DNA from: an uncultured Nitrospira sp.
Lineage (GTDB): Bacteria > Nitrospirota > Nitrospiria > Nitrospirales > Nitrospiraceae
Reading direction: 5' to 3'
NCBI GenBank assembly: GCA_946479785.1
Contig: CAMLHQ010000001.1
Span: forward strand, 1-64,000
Length of the DNA: 64,000 nt
The notes beneath the pieces were generated by a model. The model searched no databases and was not told the origin of the DNA. It was given only the letters and a program-made list of their open reading frames with translations. Each line of letters opens with the position of its first letter. Position 1 is the first letter of the stretch. Of the stretch, positions 1 through 7,836 are shown piece by piece. Made by a program: the position numbers and the translations under genes.

Positions 1-457
1 CTGCCCCGATTTGATAGGCGACAGTGCCGATCAAACCCACATGCCGCCCAATACCTTCCAATAATGCCTTGCACAGATATGTCGTTGTCGTTTTGCCGTT
101 CGTGCCGGTCACACCAATCATGGACAATCGCGCGGACGGATCACCGTAGAAGCGGCTACCGATAAAGCCCAGCGCTTTGCGCGAATCCGCCACCTTCACG
201 AACGGAAGCGATCCCGCCTCAACGGCTTCCTGCGCAACAATTGCGGCCGCTCCCGCTTGGGCAGCTTGGGCAACGAAACGATGGCCGTCGACACGTTCTC
301 CCTTGACGGCTACGAAGAGACTGCCGGATGCCACAGCCCTCGAATCGTCGGTCACCGACGTCACGGTGCGATCCAGCGCACCACGTTGTTCGACAATCGC
401 GACTTGCCCGTTGAGCGCCGCCATCAATTGCGCAACCGTCATCGATCGGGATTCCAT
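1..457 (-). CDS. murE: UDP-N-acetylmuramoyl-tripeptide synthetase MurE, C-terminus beyond window
   Basis: Cytoplasmic Mur ligase that adds the third stem-peptide residue to UDP-MurNAc-L-Ala-D-Glu using ATP. Only the N-terminal ~152 codons are inside the window. The translation runs through a conserved substrate-binding part (DDSRAVASGSLFVAVKG) into the ATP-binding P-loop GVTGTNGKTTT. The ATG at 457 is taken as start; an in-frame ATG at 442 is an alternative. It begins 11 bases after the ftsI stop, as in the standard division/cell-wall cluster. The residues that choose diaminopimelate or lysine lie outside the window. Confidence 0.93.
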   Translation of the reverse strand, partial: MESRSMTVAQLMAALNGQVAIVEQRGALDRTVTSVTDDSRAVASGSLFVAVKGERVDGHRFVAQAAQAGAAAIVAQEAVEAGSLPFVKVADSRKALGFIGSRFYGDPSARLSMIGVTGTNGKTTTTYLCKALLEGIGRHVGLIGTVAYQIGA

Positions 458-468
458 TTCTGCCTTGA

Positions 469-2175
469 TTACCGTTCCGCCATCGCAATCTTCACTTGAT
501 CGTCTCGGGAGACACCCAAATAAGTCAGGGCCTGTTCTCCAACCCGTCGAAACACCGGGGCCGCCACCACGCCGCCCCACGCCTCCCCTTGCGGCTCATC
601 GATGACCACGATCATCGCGAGCCGCGGCGTATCGGCCGGCACAAAACCTACGAACGAGCCGATGGACAGCGTGCTGGAGTAGGTCCCGGTACGCTGATCG
701 ACTTTCTGCGCAGTCCCCGTCTTACCCGCGACACGAAAACCGGGGATCGCCGCTTTCGTCCCCGTCCCGTTCGTGACGACACCTTCTAAGATGGTCGTCA
801 ACGTGTTAGCCGTGGCCGGAGACACCACCCGGCGCTTCACTTGAGGAAGGATGTTCCTCAATGGTTGCCCTTTTTGATCTCGCACCTCGGAGACGACGTA
901 GGGCTTCATCAGGACGCCGTCATTGGCAATCGCCGAAACCGCGGACACCATCTGCAACGGCGTCACGCCGACTTCTTGGCCCATCGAAATCGAGGCAAGC
1001 GATCGTCGTCCCCACTCTCTGGGGGACTTCAGCAATCCATTAACCTCTCCTGGAAGATCGACTTCCGTGCGCTGGCCAAATCCGAAGGCCTGGAGATAGC
1101 GATACATCCGTTGTTCGCCGAGCAACATCCCGGTTTTTGCCGCTCCGATGTTGCTGGACTTTTGAATCATTTGCGCAAAGGTCATCCATCCGAGTTTTTC
1201 ATGGTCATGAATGGTCGTGTTGGCGATCGTCATCCGCCCGTTCTCGCCGAACACCATGGAGCCTGGCATCATGACTTTTTCCTCGAGGGCGGCAGCCGCC
1301 ACCACCACCTTCATGGTCGAACCCGGCTCATATGTGTCCGTCAACGCTCGATTCCGCCAGCGATCCGCCGTCAACGCGGCAACGGCGTTCGGATCGAATC
1401 GCGGACTGACCGCCATCGCGAGAATCGCGCCAGTTTGCGGCTCCATCACGATGATCGTCCCGGCCTTCGCACGAGCATTGTTGACCGCTTCTTCCAATTC
1501 TTTCTCGGCGATATATTGAATGACCTCATCAATGGTCAGAGTCAGGGCATGCCCTGCTGCCGGTACTTGTTCGCGCAAGCCTTTCGGGAATACGGTTCGG
1601 CCCAGGGCATCACGCTGTAAAATTGTCACGCGTTTTTCACCGTGCAGCTGCGCTTCGTATCGGCGCTCCAATCCTTCAAGACCCAACCCGTCCATGCCGA
1701 CGAACCCCAGGACATGAGCAAGCAACGGGCCCTTCGGATAAAACCGTCGTCCCTCCATCACCATGCCGATCCCATCGATCGACAACTGCTCCAGCCTGTG
1801 ACCCTGTTCCGGCTCGACCTTTCGCGCCAGCCAGACAAAATGTTTATCCTGGCGGAGCTTTTTTTCGATTTCGTCTCGGCGAATGCGCAGCACGGGGGAC
1901 AGAGACCGGGCAGCATTGGCAGGACTGTCAAGCGACGTCGGCACACCGAATATGGAAGGCACTTCCATATTCATCGCCAGGACCTTCCCATGGCGGTCTG
2001 TCACCGTCCCTCTGGCTCCTTCCAACGCCACGCTCTTTTGGTGCTGCCGATCTGCCCTGGCCGTAAGCTCTGCTGCCTGCAAGACCTGCAATGTCACGAG
2101 CCTGAACAAGATGACGCCGAAGCCCGCAAGGAGCAGGAGAAGCAACAGATAACGTCGGCCGCGCGAGGGGGCCAT
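469..2175 (-). CDS. ftsI: Peptidoglycan D,D-transpeptidase FtsI (PBP3)
   Basis: Septal class B penicillin-binding protein that cross-links peptidoglycan at the division site. The reading frame is open further upstream, but the start is placed at ATG 2175, one base after the ftsL stop. This gives 568 residues with a short basic cytoplasmic tail, one Leu-rich membrane anchor (about residues 8-28), a PBP dimerisation region and a transpeptidase domain. All three active-site motifs are visible: SxxK in YEPGSTMKVV, SxN in KSSNIGAA and KTG in AGKTGTAQ. No C-terminal PASTA domain is evident. It lies between ftsL and murE in a tightly packed operon. Confidence 0.96.
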   Translation of the reverse strand: MAPSRGRRYLLLLLLLAGFGVILFRLVTLQVLQAAELTARADRQHQKSVALEGARGTVTDRHGKVLAMNMEVPSIFGVPTSLDSPANAARSLSPVLRIRRDEIEKKLRQDKHFVWLARKVEPEQGHRLEQLSIDGIGMVMEGRRFYPKGPLLAHVLGFVGMDGLGLEGLERRYEAQLHGEKRVTILQRDALGRTVFPKGLREQVPAAGHALTLTIDEVIQYIAEKELEEAVNNARAKAGTIIVMEPQTGAILAMAVSPRFDPNAVAALTADRWRNRALTDTYEPGSTMKVVVAAAALEEKVMMPGSMVFGENGRMTIANTTIHDHEKLGWMTFAQMIQKSSNIGAAKTGMLLGEQRMYRYLQAFGFGQRTEVDLPGEVNGLLKSPREWGRRSLASISMGQEVGVTPLQMVSAVSAIANDGVLMKPYVVSEVRDQKGQPLRNILPQVKRRVVSPATANTLTTILEGVVTNGTGTKAAIPGFRVAGKTGTAQKVDQRTGTYSSTLSIGSFVGFVPADTPRLAMIVVIDEPQGEAWGGVVAAPVFRRVGEQALTYLGVSRDDQVKIAMAER

Positions 2176-2176
2176 G

Positions 2177-2512
2177 TTACTTTTCTCCTCTTCCCGTCGG
2201 CATAGTGCGAGCGATGCGCACCTGCTCAACCGGCGTCGTAGGCAATACCGGCGTAGCCGGCTGCGGATGGACGATGAATACCTGTCCCTGTTGCGGCGGG
2301 ACCAACCCCAGCTTGTCCGAAGCAACCTTGGCGATACGTTCAGGAGCAGTCAGGGCTGAAAATTTGACTTGCAACTGGTCGCGCTCCCGTTCGAGTAAGA
2401 CCTTCTGGGTCTTCAATCGCTCGATGTGGTAGCCCAAGCGCACAACATCCACGCGTTCCCACACGAACATGAACACCAGGCACATGCCGGCGATGATCGC
2501 AATGGCTTTCAT
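2177..2512 (-). CDS. ftsL: Cell division protein FtsL
   Basis: Small bitopic divisome protein of 111 residues that partners FtsB/FtsQ and helps activate septal synthesis. It has an N-terminal membrane helix (about residues 3-20), then a Leu/Glu/Arg-rich coiled coil (about 28-60) and a Pro-rich tail. Sequence conservation in FtsL is weak, so the call rests on size, architecture and position between rsmH and ftsI. The start overlaps the end of rsmH by four bases, implying translational coupling. Confidence 0.88.
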   Translation of the reverse strand: MKAIAIIAGMCLVFMFVWERVDVVRLGYHIERLKTQKVLLERERDQLQVKFSALTAPERIAKVASDKLGLVPPQQGQVFIVHPQPATPVLPTTPVEQVRIARTMPTGRGEK

Positions 2513-3453
2513 GCGTGTCCCTCCTTCACGATCCGCTGAATCACGCGCAACTTGGCGCTCCGGGATCGAGGATTGCGACGGATCTCTTCCTCTGTTGGAA
2601 GCTGTGGCCGTTTCGTCAAAATCTCCAACTCCCCACTAGTCTCAACGGAAAGTGCTCTAAAAGTTTGCTTCACAATGCGATCTTCGAGGGAATGAAACGA
2701 GATCACGCAGAGTCGCCCTCCGGGCGCCAACAGGTCGGAGGCATTGCGGAGGGCGGGCTCGAGATGATCCAGTTCCTGATTGACGGCAATGCGAAGCGCC
2801 TGGAACGTGCGAGTCGCGCAGTGGATGCGACCATGACGATAGTGCCCGGGCACCGCCGATTCAATCACCGATGCCAATTCGCTCGTGGTCGTGAACGGCC
2901 GCTCGACACGGACTCGGACGATTGCGCGCGCGATTCGCCGTGAGTAGCGTTCTTCGCCGAACTGGTAAATCATGTTGGCGAGATCCACTTCGTCCGTCCC
3001 ATTCACGATATCAGCCGCTGTTGCGCCACTGCTTCGATCCATCCGCATGTCGAGGGGTCCCTCTGCCTGAAAGCTGAATCCGCGGGACGGATCATCGATC
3101 TGTGGTGAAGACACACCCAAATCAAACAGCGCTCCGTGAACCTCTCGGATCCCTCGAATGCCGAGTAACCGCCTCAAGTCCACAAAATGACCCTTGACGA
3201 GCACCACGCGATTGCCGAACTCCTGCAGCCGTTGACGTCCCGACTCAATAGCCTCCATGTCTCGATCGATCCCTACGACAACTCCGCTAGGGCCGCTTGC
3301 GGCAAGGATTTCTGATGCATGCCCACAATACCCCACTGTGCAATCGAGAAAGATTTCTCCATCCTTTGGCTTAAGCCAAAACAGCACTTCCGCAGGCATA
3401 ACAGGTAAGTGCCTACCAACGCCCCCGTAATCTTGATTTCCAATTTCACCCAC
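2509..3453 (-). CDS. rsmH: 16S rRNA (cytosine1402-N4)-methyltransferase RsmH
   Basis: SAM-dependent methyltransferase acting on C1402 of 16S rRNA, first gene of the division cluster here. The 314-residue protein keeps the N-terminal HLPVMPAEVL segment, a SAM-binding loop, the DLGVSSPQIDD motif, the GFSF and PLDMRMD motifs, and SFHSLEDRIVK. The SAM loop reads DCTVGYCGHA instead of the common Gly-rich GGGGHS form. The start codon is GTG at 3453. mraZ, the usual upstream neighbour, is absent. MraZ-like boxes overlap this start. Confidence 0.95.
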   Translation of the reverse strand: MGEIGNQDYGGVGRHLPVMPAEVLFWLKPKDGEIFLDCTVGYCGHASEILAASGPSGVVVGIDRDMEAIESGRQRLQEFGNRVVLVKGHFVDLRRLLGIRGIREVHGALFDLGVSSPQIDDPSRGFSFQAEGPLDMRMDRSSGATAADIVNGTDEVDLANMIYQFGEERYSRRIARAIVRVRVERPFTTTSELASVIESAVPGHYRHGRIHCATRTFQALRIAVNQELDHLEPALRNASDLLAPGGRLCVISFHSLEDRIVKQTFRALSVETSGELEILTKRPQLPTEEEIRRNPRSRSAKLRVIQRIVKEGHA

Positions 3454-3462
3454 AATCTCCCA
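3438..3462 (-). promoter_or_regulatory. Putative MraZ operator (three TGGNN boxes, 10-bp period)
   Basis: On the minus strand three boxes TGGGA, TGGGT and TGGAA follow each other with exactly five bases between them, just downstream of the predicted transcription start and across the GTG start of rsmH. MraZ, the transcriptional regulator of division clusters, is known to bind TGGGN direct repeats separated by five bases. The third box is imperfect. No mraZ gene lies in the window. Confidence 0.5.
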
Positions 3463-3473
3463 CTTAGCGGCGC

Positions 3474-3501
3474 AGTATACTCCTCGTTAAGACATTGTCA
3501 A
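3474..3501 (-). promoter_or_regulatory. Sigma70-type promoter of the rsmH-ftsL-ftsI-murE operon
   Basis: On the minus strand a perfect -35 hexamer TTGACA (3501-3496) is followed after 16 bases by TATACT (3479-3474). Transcription would start near 3467, giving a leader of about 14 bases before the GTG of rsmH. Confidence 0.65.
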
Positions 3502-3580
3502 TAGAAAATCAGGTACTTACGAAGATTTTCTCGAATATAGAAAATGCCGCATTTTGTGGCAGAAAATCGGTTAAGACCAT

Positions 3581-3776
3581 CCGTGAAATAGAGAGACCGG
3601 AACACAATTCTCCCTTTGCAGGCTCTTCCAGAATGGCTTACTCCCTTCTGCAAGAAGAGCCTCGAAGAATGATCAGGAAGGTCTGCCGCAGCGCATAGCG
3701 GACGAGACTGCGTCTGCAGGATTGTGAAGGTTGAGCGATGCGGGAATGAAGACTGCGGCGGTCTCTCAGGTTTCGG
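3581..3776 (-). repeat. Stop-anchored hairpin element, copy 1 (after asnS)
   Basis: Inverted-repeat element of 196 bp directly against the asnS stop codon. The arms are CCGTGAAATAGAGAGACC (3581-3598) and GGTCTCTCAGGTTTCGG (3760-3776). The family core mark appears on the asnS side as GAGCGATGCGGGAATGAAG (3733-3751). It is a diverged copy; the assignment rests on that core, the arms and the position. It fills most of the gap between asnS and the rsmH promoter, where I see no gene. Confidence 0.6.
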
Positions 3777-5069
3777 CTAGGGATAAAGTTTGTACAGCAT
3801 CCGCGGAAAAGGAATCGTCTCACGGACGTGTTCGAGTCCGCAGATCCAGGCGACTGCTCGCTCGATTCCCATTCCGAAACCCGCATGCGGCACCGAACCG
3901 TACTGACGAAGATCTAAATACCATCTGAAGGCTTCTTCAGGAAGACGATGTTCCTGCAAACGCGCATGCAGCAATGCCCAATCGTGAATCCGTTGACCGC
4001 CACCGATGATTTCTCCGTAGCCTTCCGGCGCCAACACATCCATGCATAGCGCAAGATCTGGCCGCTCCTGGTCGGGCTGCATGTAAAATGCTTTGAGCGC
4101 TGTCGGATAACGATGGATGATCACGGGTCGATCAAATTCTTGCGAAAGAATCGTCTCTTCGTCACCGCCGAAATCCTCGCCAGGTTTGGTGGGATTGCCT
4201 TTCTTTTGCAGAATGCCGATCGCCTCTTCATACGTCATGCGTGGGAACGGCGGCAACACACGCTCGAGTTTAGTGATGTCTCGTTCCAACATCTCGAGTT
4301 CTTTTCTTCTCATCTCAAGCACTCGCTGGACGATGGCAGCTAAGAACTGTTCGGCCAATTCCATCATGTCCGCCAATTGTGCGAATGCCACTTCAGGCTC
4401 AACCATCCAAAATTCCATCAGATGCCGGCGCGTTTTAGATTTTTCTGCCCGGAAGGTCGGACCGAAACAATAGGCCTTGCCAAATGCTGCGGCCGCCGCC
4501 TCGCCATAGAGTTGCCCGCTTTGAGTCAGGTAGGCCGTCTCGTCGAAGTACTGCGTTTGAAAGAGCGTGGTGGTACCTTCGCACGCGTTCGGCGTGAAGA
4601 TTGGTGAATCGACGAGGATAAAACCCCGTTCGTCAAAAAAGTTCCGACAGGCGCGAATGATTTCATGGCGGATGCGAAGAATGGCATGTTGTCGATGTGA
4701 GCGCAGCCAGAGATGTCGATGCTCCATTAGAAACCCAACCCCGTGTTCTTTCGGTTGGATCGGAAAGGGCTGTGCAATTTGAACGGCTTCAATGCGACTC
4801 ACGTCCAGTTCATAGCCCCCTGGTGCGCGATCGTCTTGTCGAAGTTGGCCGGTCACAATCATCGAGGATTCTTGGGTGAGGCTGGCCGAGACGGTGAATT
4901 GCTCGTCGCCCACAGCCTTCTTGCTCACGACCGCCTGCATGTCGCCGGTTCCATCTCGGACGGTCAGAAAATGGAGCTTCCCGCTGTCACGGCGGCTTCG
5001 CAGCCAGCCACGAACGGTCACTTCCTGTCCCACATATCGTGCCGCGGCTTCAATCGCCATCACCGACAT
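3777..5069 (-). CDS. asnS: Asparaginyl-tRNA synthetase
   Basis: Class IIb aminoacyl-tRNA synthetase charging tRNA-Asn. It has an N-terminal OB-fold anticodon-binding domain (about residues 1-100; [19 protein letters not shown]), then the class II catalytic core with motif 2 ([18 protein letters not shown]) and motif 3 near the end ([15 protein letters not shown]), finishing [11 protein letters not shown]. The frame is open to 5162, but ATG 5069 is chosen because AAGAGG lies nine bases upstream and the resulting 430 residues match the family length. The presence of motifs typical of AsnRS rather than the longer bacterial AspRS supports the specificity call. Confidence 0.92.
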   Translation of the reverse strand: MSVMAIEAAARYVGQEVTVRGWLRSRRDSGKLHFLTVRDGTGDMQAVVSKKAVGDEQFTVSASLTQESSMIVTGQLRQDDRAPGGYELDVSRIEAVQIAQPFPIQPKEHGVGFLMEHRHLWLRSHRQHAILRIRHEIIRACRNFFDERGFILVDSPIFTPNACEGTTTLFQTQYFDETAYLTQSGQLYGEAAAAAFGKAYCFGPTFRAEKSKTRRHLMEFWMVEPEVAFAQLADMMELAEQFLAAIVQRVLEMRRKELEMLERDITKLERVLPPFPRMTYEEAIGILQKKGNPTKPGEDFGGDEETILSQEFDRPVIIHRYPTALKAFYMQPDQERPDLALCMDVLAPEGYGEIIGGGQRIHDWALLHARLQEHRLPEEAFRWYLDLRQYGSVPHAGFGMGIERAVAWICGLEHVRETIPFPRMLYKLYP

Positions 5070-5189
5070 CGAAATTAACCTCTTTCGGGAATCAGGCTGA
5101 TGCAGCCTAGCCGATTGCGTTATCCCATTCAAGAACGCCAAGTTCACTCGTTTGATTGACAAGGTTCTGCTGGGGGATGAAAATGGACC

Positions 5190-6206
5190 ATGCGGCGATT
5201 AAGGAAGCTGTTCCCACACTTCGGCATTGTCCTCTTGGCTGGAGCGGCTGTCCTTAGCTGCTTGACAGCCTCTGCATCAGCCGCCTCACCCCTCTATTAT
5301 TGCCCTGATCGAAAAGCAGACCAGCAATATTCGGCAACTCAAGGACCAGGCTGCGTGCCGCTCGTCGAAAAGAATGAACACCAAACAGACGAAAGTACCG
5401 GCGACAAGCCTCGGCGGGATTTCAATATCGACAACCTCCAGAACGAGGTCACTGGTTTCCTCAACAAGTATCGCCGATTTCTCGATTGCTGTAAGACTGA
5501 TCTCAATGAGCTTCGCGACGTCGAGGTATTGGGCGACGAGGTCAACCAACTGTTGGCGTCCACTCAAGCCAACCTCTCGAACTATTCGCTCGCATCACGC
5601 GGCATCATGCTCCGCGAAATGATTCCGCGCGTTGCCAAAGCAAGAGGCGATCTTAAAATCCTGCGTGGCCGCCTTGAGAAGATCAACGACCTGTCCAACC
5701 AGCGAGACACGCTAGGCTTCGAAGAGGCAGGACGCGAATCGCAACGAATTCACGATCTGCAAGAGTCGATCGAACGAGACGTCCGCGCGTCGAAAATGCC
5801 GGGAAGCGCCAAGACTGGTACAGATATCGGTGTAGCACCGGCTGCCGGCCCCAGCATCGGCCGAAGCCCGAAAACCGGCGCGGATATCGGGCGAGAAGGG
5901 CTGACCGGTCAAGACATTGGAGCTTCTCCGAAGAGCAGTCGAGACATCGGAGGCAGCGGGCCAACAGGATTCGAGATCGGGGCAACGGGTCGAGCGGGCC
6001 CTGGGATCGGAGAGTCCCCGCTGAACCAGGATACGTCGTCCAGCGTGGATTCGACACTGCAGCGATCGACGGTCGGCTCTAGCATCTCGGATTCAACCGT
6101 CGGCTCAAGTATCAATTCTTCTAACATCGGCTCCAGCATGCAGGACAGCTCGGTGGGCTCGTCCTTTGGGGGTTCGTCAGTCGGATCCAGCTTGCCGAAC
6201 CGTTAA
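5190..6206 (+). CDS. Secreted protein with two tandem peptide repeats, function unknown
   Basis: A 338-residue protein I do not recognise. It starts with a Sec signal peptide (basic MRRLRK, hydrophobic core, cleavage likely near SASA/AS). The middle (about residues 60-200) is charged and probably helical, with the segment [12 protein letters not shown]. The C-terminal third is low complexity with two distinct repeat blocks: about seven 10-residue units ending in IG (for example [20 protein letters not shown]) and five 9-residue units of the form SxVGSSxxx (for example STVGSSISD). The regular spacing suggests an extended or solenoid surface structure. It stands alone between divergent asnS and a convergent lipoprotein gene. 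Confidence 0.85.
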   Translation: MRRLRKLFPHFGIVLLAGAAVLSCLTASASAASPLYYCPDRKADQQYSATQGPGCVPLVEKNEHQTDESTGDKPRRDFNIDNLQNEVTGFLNKYRRFLDCCKTDLNELRDVEVLGDEVNQLLASTQANLSNYSLASRGIMLREMIPRVAKARGDLKILRGRLEKINDLSNQRDTLGFEEAGRESQRIHDLQESIERDVRASKMPGSAKTGTDIGVAPAAGPSIGRSPKTGADIGREGLTGQDIGASPKSSRDIGGSGPTGFEIGATGRAGPGIGESPLNQDTSSSVDSTLQRSTVGSSISDSTVGSSINSSNIGSSMQDSSVGSSFGGSSVGSSLPNR

Positions 6207-6238
6207 TCTCACTTCACTGCAACATGTTCCATTTCTCA

Positions 6239-7288
6239 CTATGAAGGCGGAACACTGTGACTGAGTGAAGGCATCGACTCCCACATTTGTCCCGCATCGC
6301 GACTCCGATAGAGCCCACTCCCGTTCGTTCCCGCATAGAACAGTTCCGGATGCGTAGGGCTCTGGGCAATTGACCGGACGTTCGTTGTGGCAAATCCTTT
6401 ATTGAGCGTCTTCCACGTCATCCCTCCATCTTCGCTGCAATGCACCCCGTCCCGACCCGTAATATAGATCACGCCCTTTTTAGTGCGGTCCAGTATCATC
6501 GCAATGATCATCTGATCCGAGAGTGACTCTCCGATCCGCACCCAGGACTTCGCTCCATCTATGGTTTTATAAATTCCAGCGAGCGTCGCTGCATAGGCAG
6601 TCTCCGGCTCGAAGGGATCGACATGGATCGACGTCACGTTCAGCGCGCGCGAGGTCTTGACCATTTCAGGCGGCACCAACCCGTTATTCACCTTCTCCCA
6701 ATGTCCGCCCTCATTGATGGTCTTATACACACCCCCGCTCGTGCCGGCATAGAGAATCGACGGCCGCGTCGGGTCCATGCCGAGCGTGACGACCATGAGG
6801 ACTTCTCTCATCCCCTCCATCTTCTTTGTCCAATTGCCACCGCCACTTTTCGTCTCGAACACGCCCATCGTGGTTGCGAGGAAGATATGGTTGTTGTCGA
6901 ACGGATCGAACACGAACTGATTTACCACCGAGGAAATCGTCACGTCGTCCAATCCCGAACGCATCGAAGCCCAGCGCTGTCCGCCGTCATAGCTCTTGTA
7001 GACAGCATCCCCCTTCGTGCCCGCATAGATCGTTGCCGGGTAAACTGGATCCACTGCCATCGCAATCACGCGCGAATGGCTCATGCCCTTCGAGAGATTC
7101 GCCCAGGTCTGACCCCCGTCGCGCGATTTATAGATGTAGTCGTTCGTGGCGACGTAAATGATGTCAGGAGTTTTTGGGTGAAGCTGAATAACGACGATGG
7201 GATCGCTGCGATCGCAGCCCGCGAAAAACAGAGTCAGAAGGACAAGGAGGCAAGAAACGAAGGAGGCGTTCTGATTATTCCCTGCCAT
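6239..7288 (-). CDS. Lipoprotein with Asp-box (BNR/Ycf48-like) beta-propeller repeats
   Basis: Predicted envelope protein of about 349 residues. Its N-terminal hydrophobic stretch ends in LFFAGC, a plausible lipobox. The rest is repeats carrying Asp-box motifs; about seven are visible (SRDGGQTW, SYDGGQRW, KSGGGNW, TINEGGHW, TIDGAKSW, SEDGGMTW, SRDAGQMW), each preceded by a beta-strand such as TIYAGT or VIYITG. This is the pattern of a six- or seven-bladed propeller. Family members include sialidases and the photosystem assembly factor Ycf48, but no enzymatic residues can be assigned. The start is uncertain: ATG 7288 leaves a signal peptide without basic residues, and upstream in-frame codons would overlap yajQ. 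Confidence 0.8.
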   Translation of the reverse strand: MAGNNQNASFVSCLLVLLTLFFAGCDRSDPIVVIQLHPKTPDIIYVATNDYIYKSRDGGQTWANLSKGMSHSRVIAMAVDPVYPATIYAGTKGDAVYKSYDGGQRWASMRSGLDDVTISSVVNQFVFDPFDNNHIFLATTMGVFETKSGGGNWTKKMEGMREVLMVVTLGMDPTRPSILYAGTSGGVYKTINEGGHWEKVNNGLVPPEMVKTSRALNVTSIHVDPFEPETAYAATLAGIYKTIDGAKSWVRIGESLSDQMIIAMILDRTKKGVIYITGRDGVHCSEDGGMTWKTLNKGFATTNVRSIAQSPTHPELFYAGTNGSGLYRSRDAGQMWESMPSLSHSVPPS

Positions 7289-7301
7289 CCTTTCTTGTCG
7301 C

Positions 7302-7799
7302 TTATCGATAGTTCGTAAATTGTAAATCGATGCCAAAATCCTTCCCTCTGAGAAACGCAATCACCGATTGCAACTCGTCTTTGCTCTTGCTCAGAATGCG
7401 CACCTGCTCGCCTTGAATCTGTGCCTGTGCCTTCAGCTTTGAATCCTTGATCGCCTTCGAAATTTCTTTCGCTTTCTCTGACGCCAACCCGCTCTGAATC
7501 TTTGCCACCTGCCGCACCGTCCCGCTTAACGCCGGCTCGATTGCGCCGTGCTCGAAAGCCTTCAGCGACACACCGCGCTTCACGCATTTTGTCTTGATGA
7601 TATCCTGCACCGCCTTCAACTTGTAATCGTCGTCCGACACGACGACGAGTTCTCTTTCTTTCTCCTTCAGCGTGATCTCCGTCTTCGAATCCTTAAAGTC
7701 GAACCGCTGCTTAATCTCCTTCGTTGCCTGGTCCAGCGCATTCTTCAGTTCCTGCATGTTCACTTCAGACACAACATCAAACGAAAACTGATCAGCCAC
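7302..7799 (-). CDS. yajQ: YajQ family nucleotide-binding protein
   Basis: A 165-residue cytoplasmic protein matching the YajQ family along its whole length: MADQFSFDVVSEVNMQELKNA at the start, DFKDSK, and FLRGKDFGIDLQFTNYR at the end. YajQ proteins fold as two ferredoxin-like domains; some members bind cyclic di-GMP and act with transcription factors, others bind tRNA or GTP. Five PilZ proteins nearby make a c-di-GMP role attractive but unproven. It overlaps nothing and is followed at a short distance by the Asp-box lipoprotein. Confidence 0.92.
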   Translation of the reverse strand: MADQFSFDVVSEVNMQELKNALDQATKEIKQRFDFKDSKTEITLKEKERELVVVSDDDYKLKAVQDIIKTKCVKRGVSLKAFEHGAIEPALSGTVRQVAKIQSGLASEKAKEISKAIKDSKLKAQAQIQGEQVRILSKSKDELQSVIAFLRGKDFGIDLQFTNYR

Positions 7800-7836
7800 G
7801 TGCCCCTCCTCTTTTCATTCTCGTCTTCTTTGTCCC

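Noticed and set aside
841..1620. 259-codon open frame on the plus strand inside ftsI
   Set aside because: Antisense to a strongly supported gene; composition is His/Arg-rich as expected from reading a GC-rich gene backwards. The same applies to long antisense frames over murE, cstA, pepM, the RND pump, secA and nuoCD.
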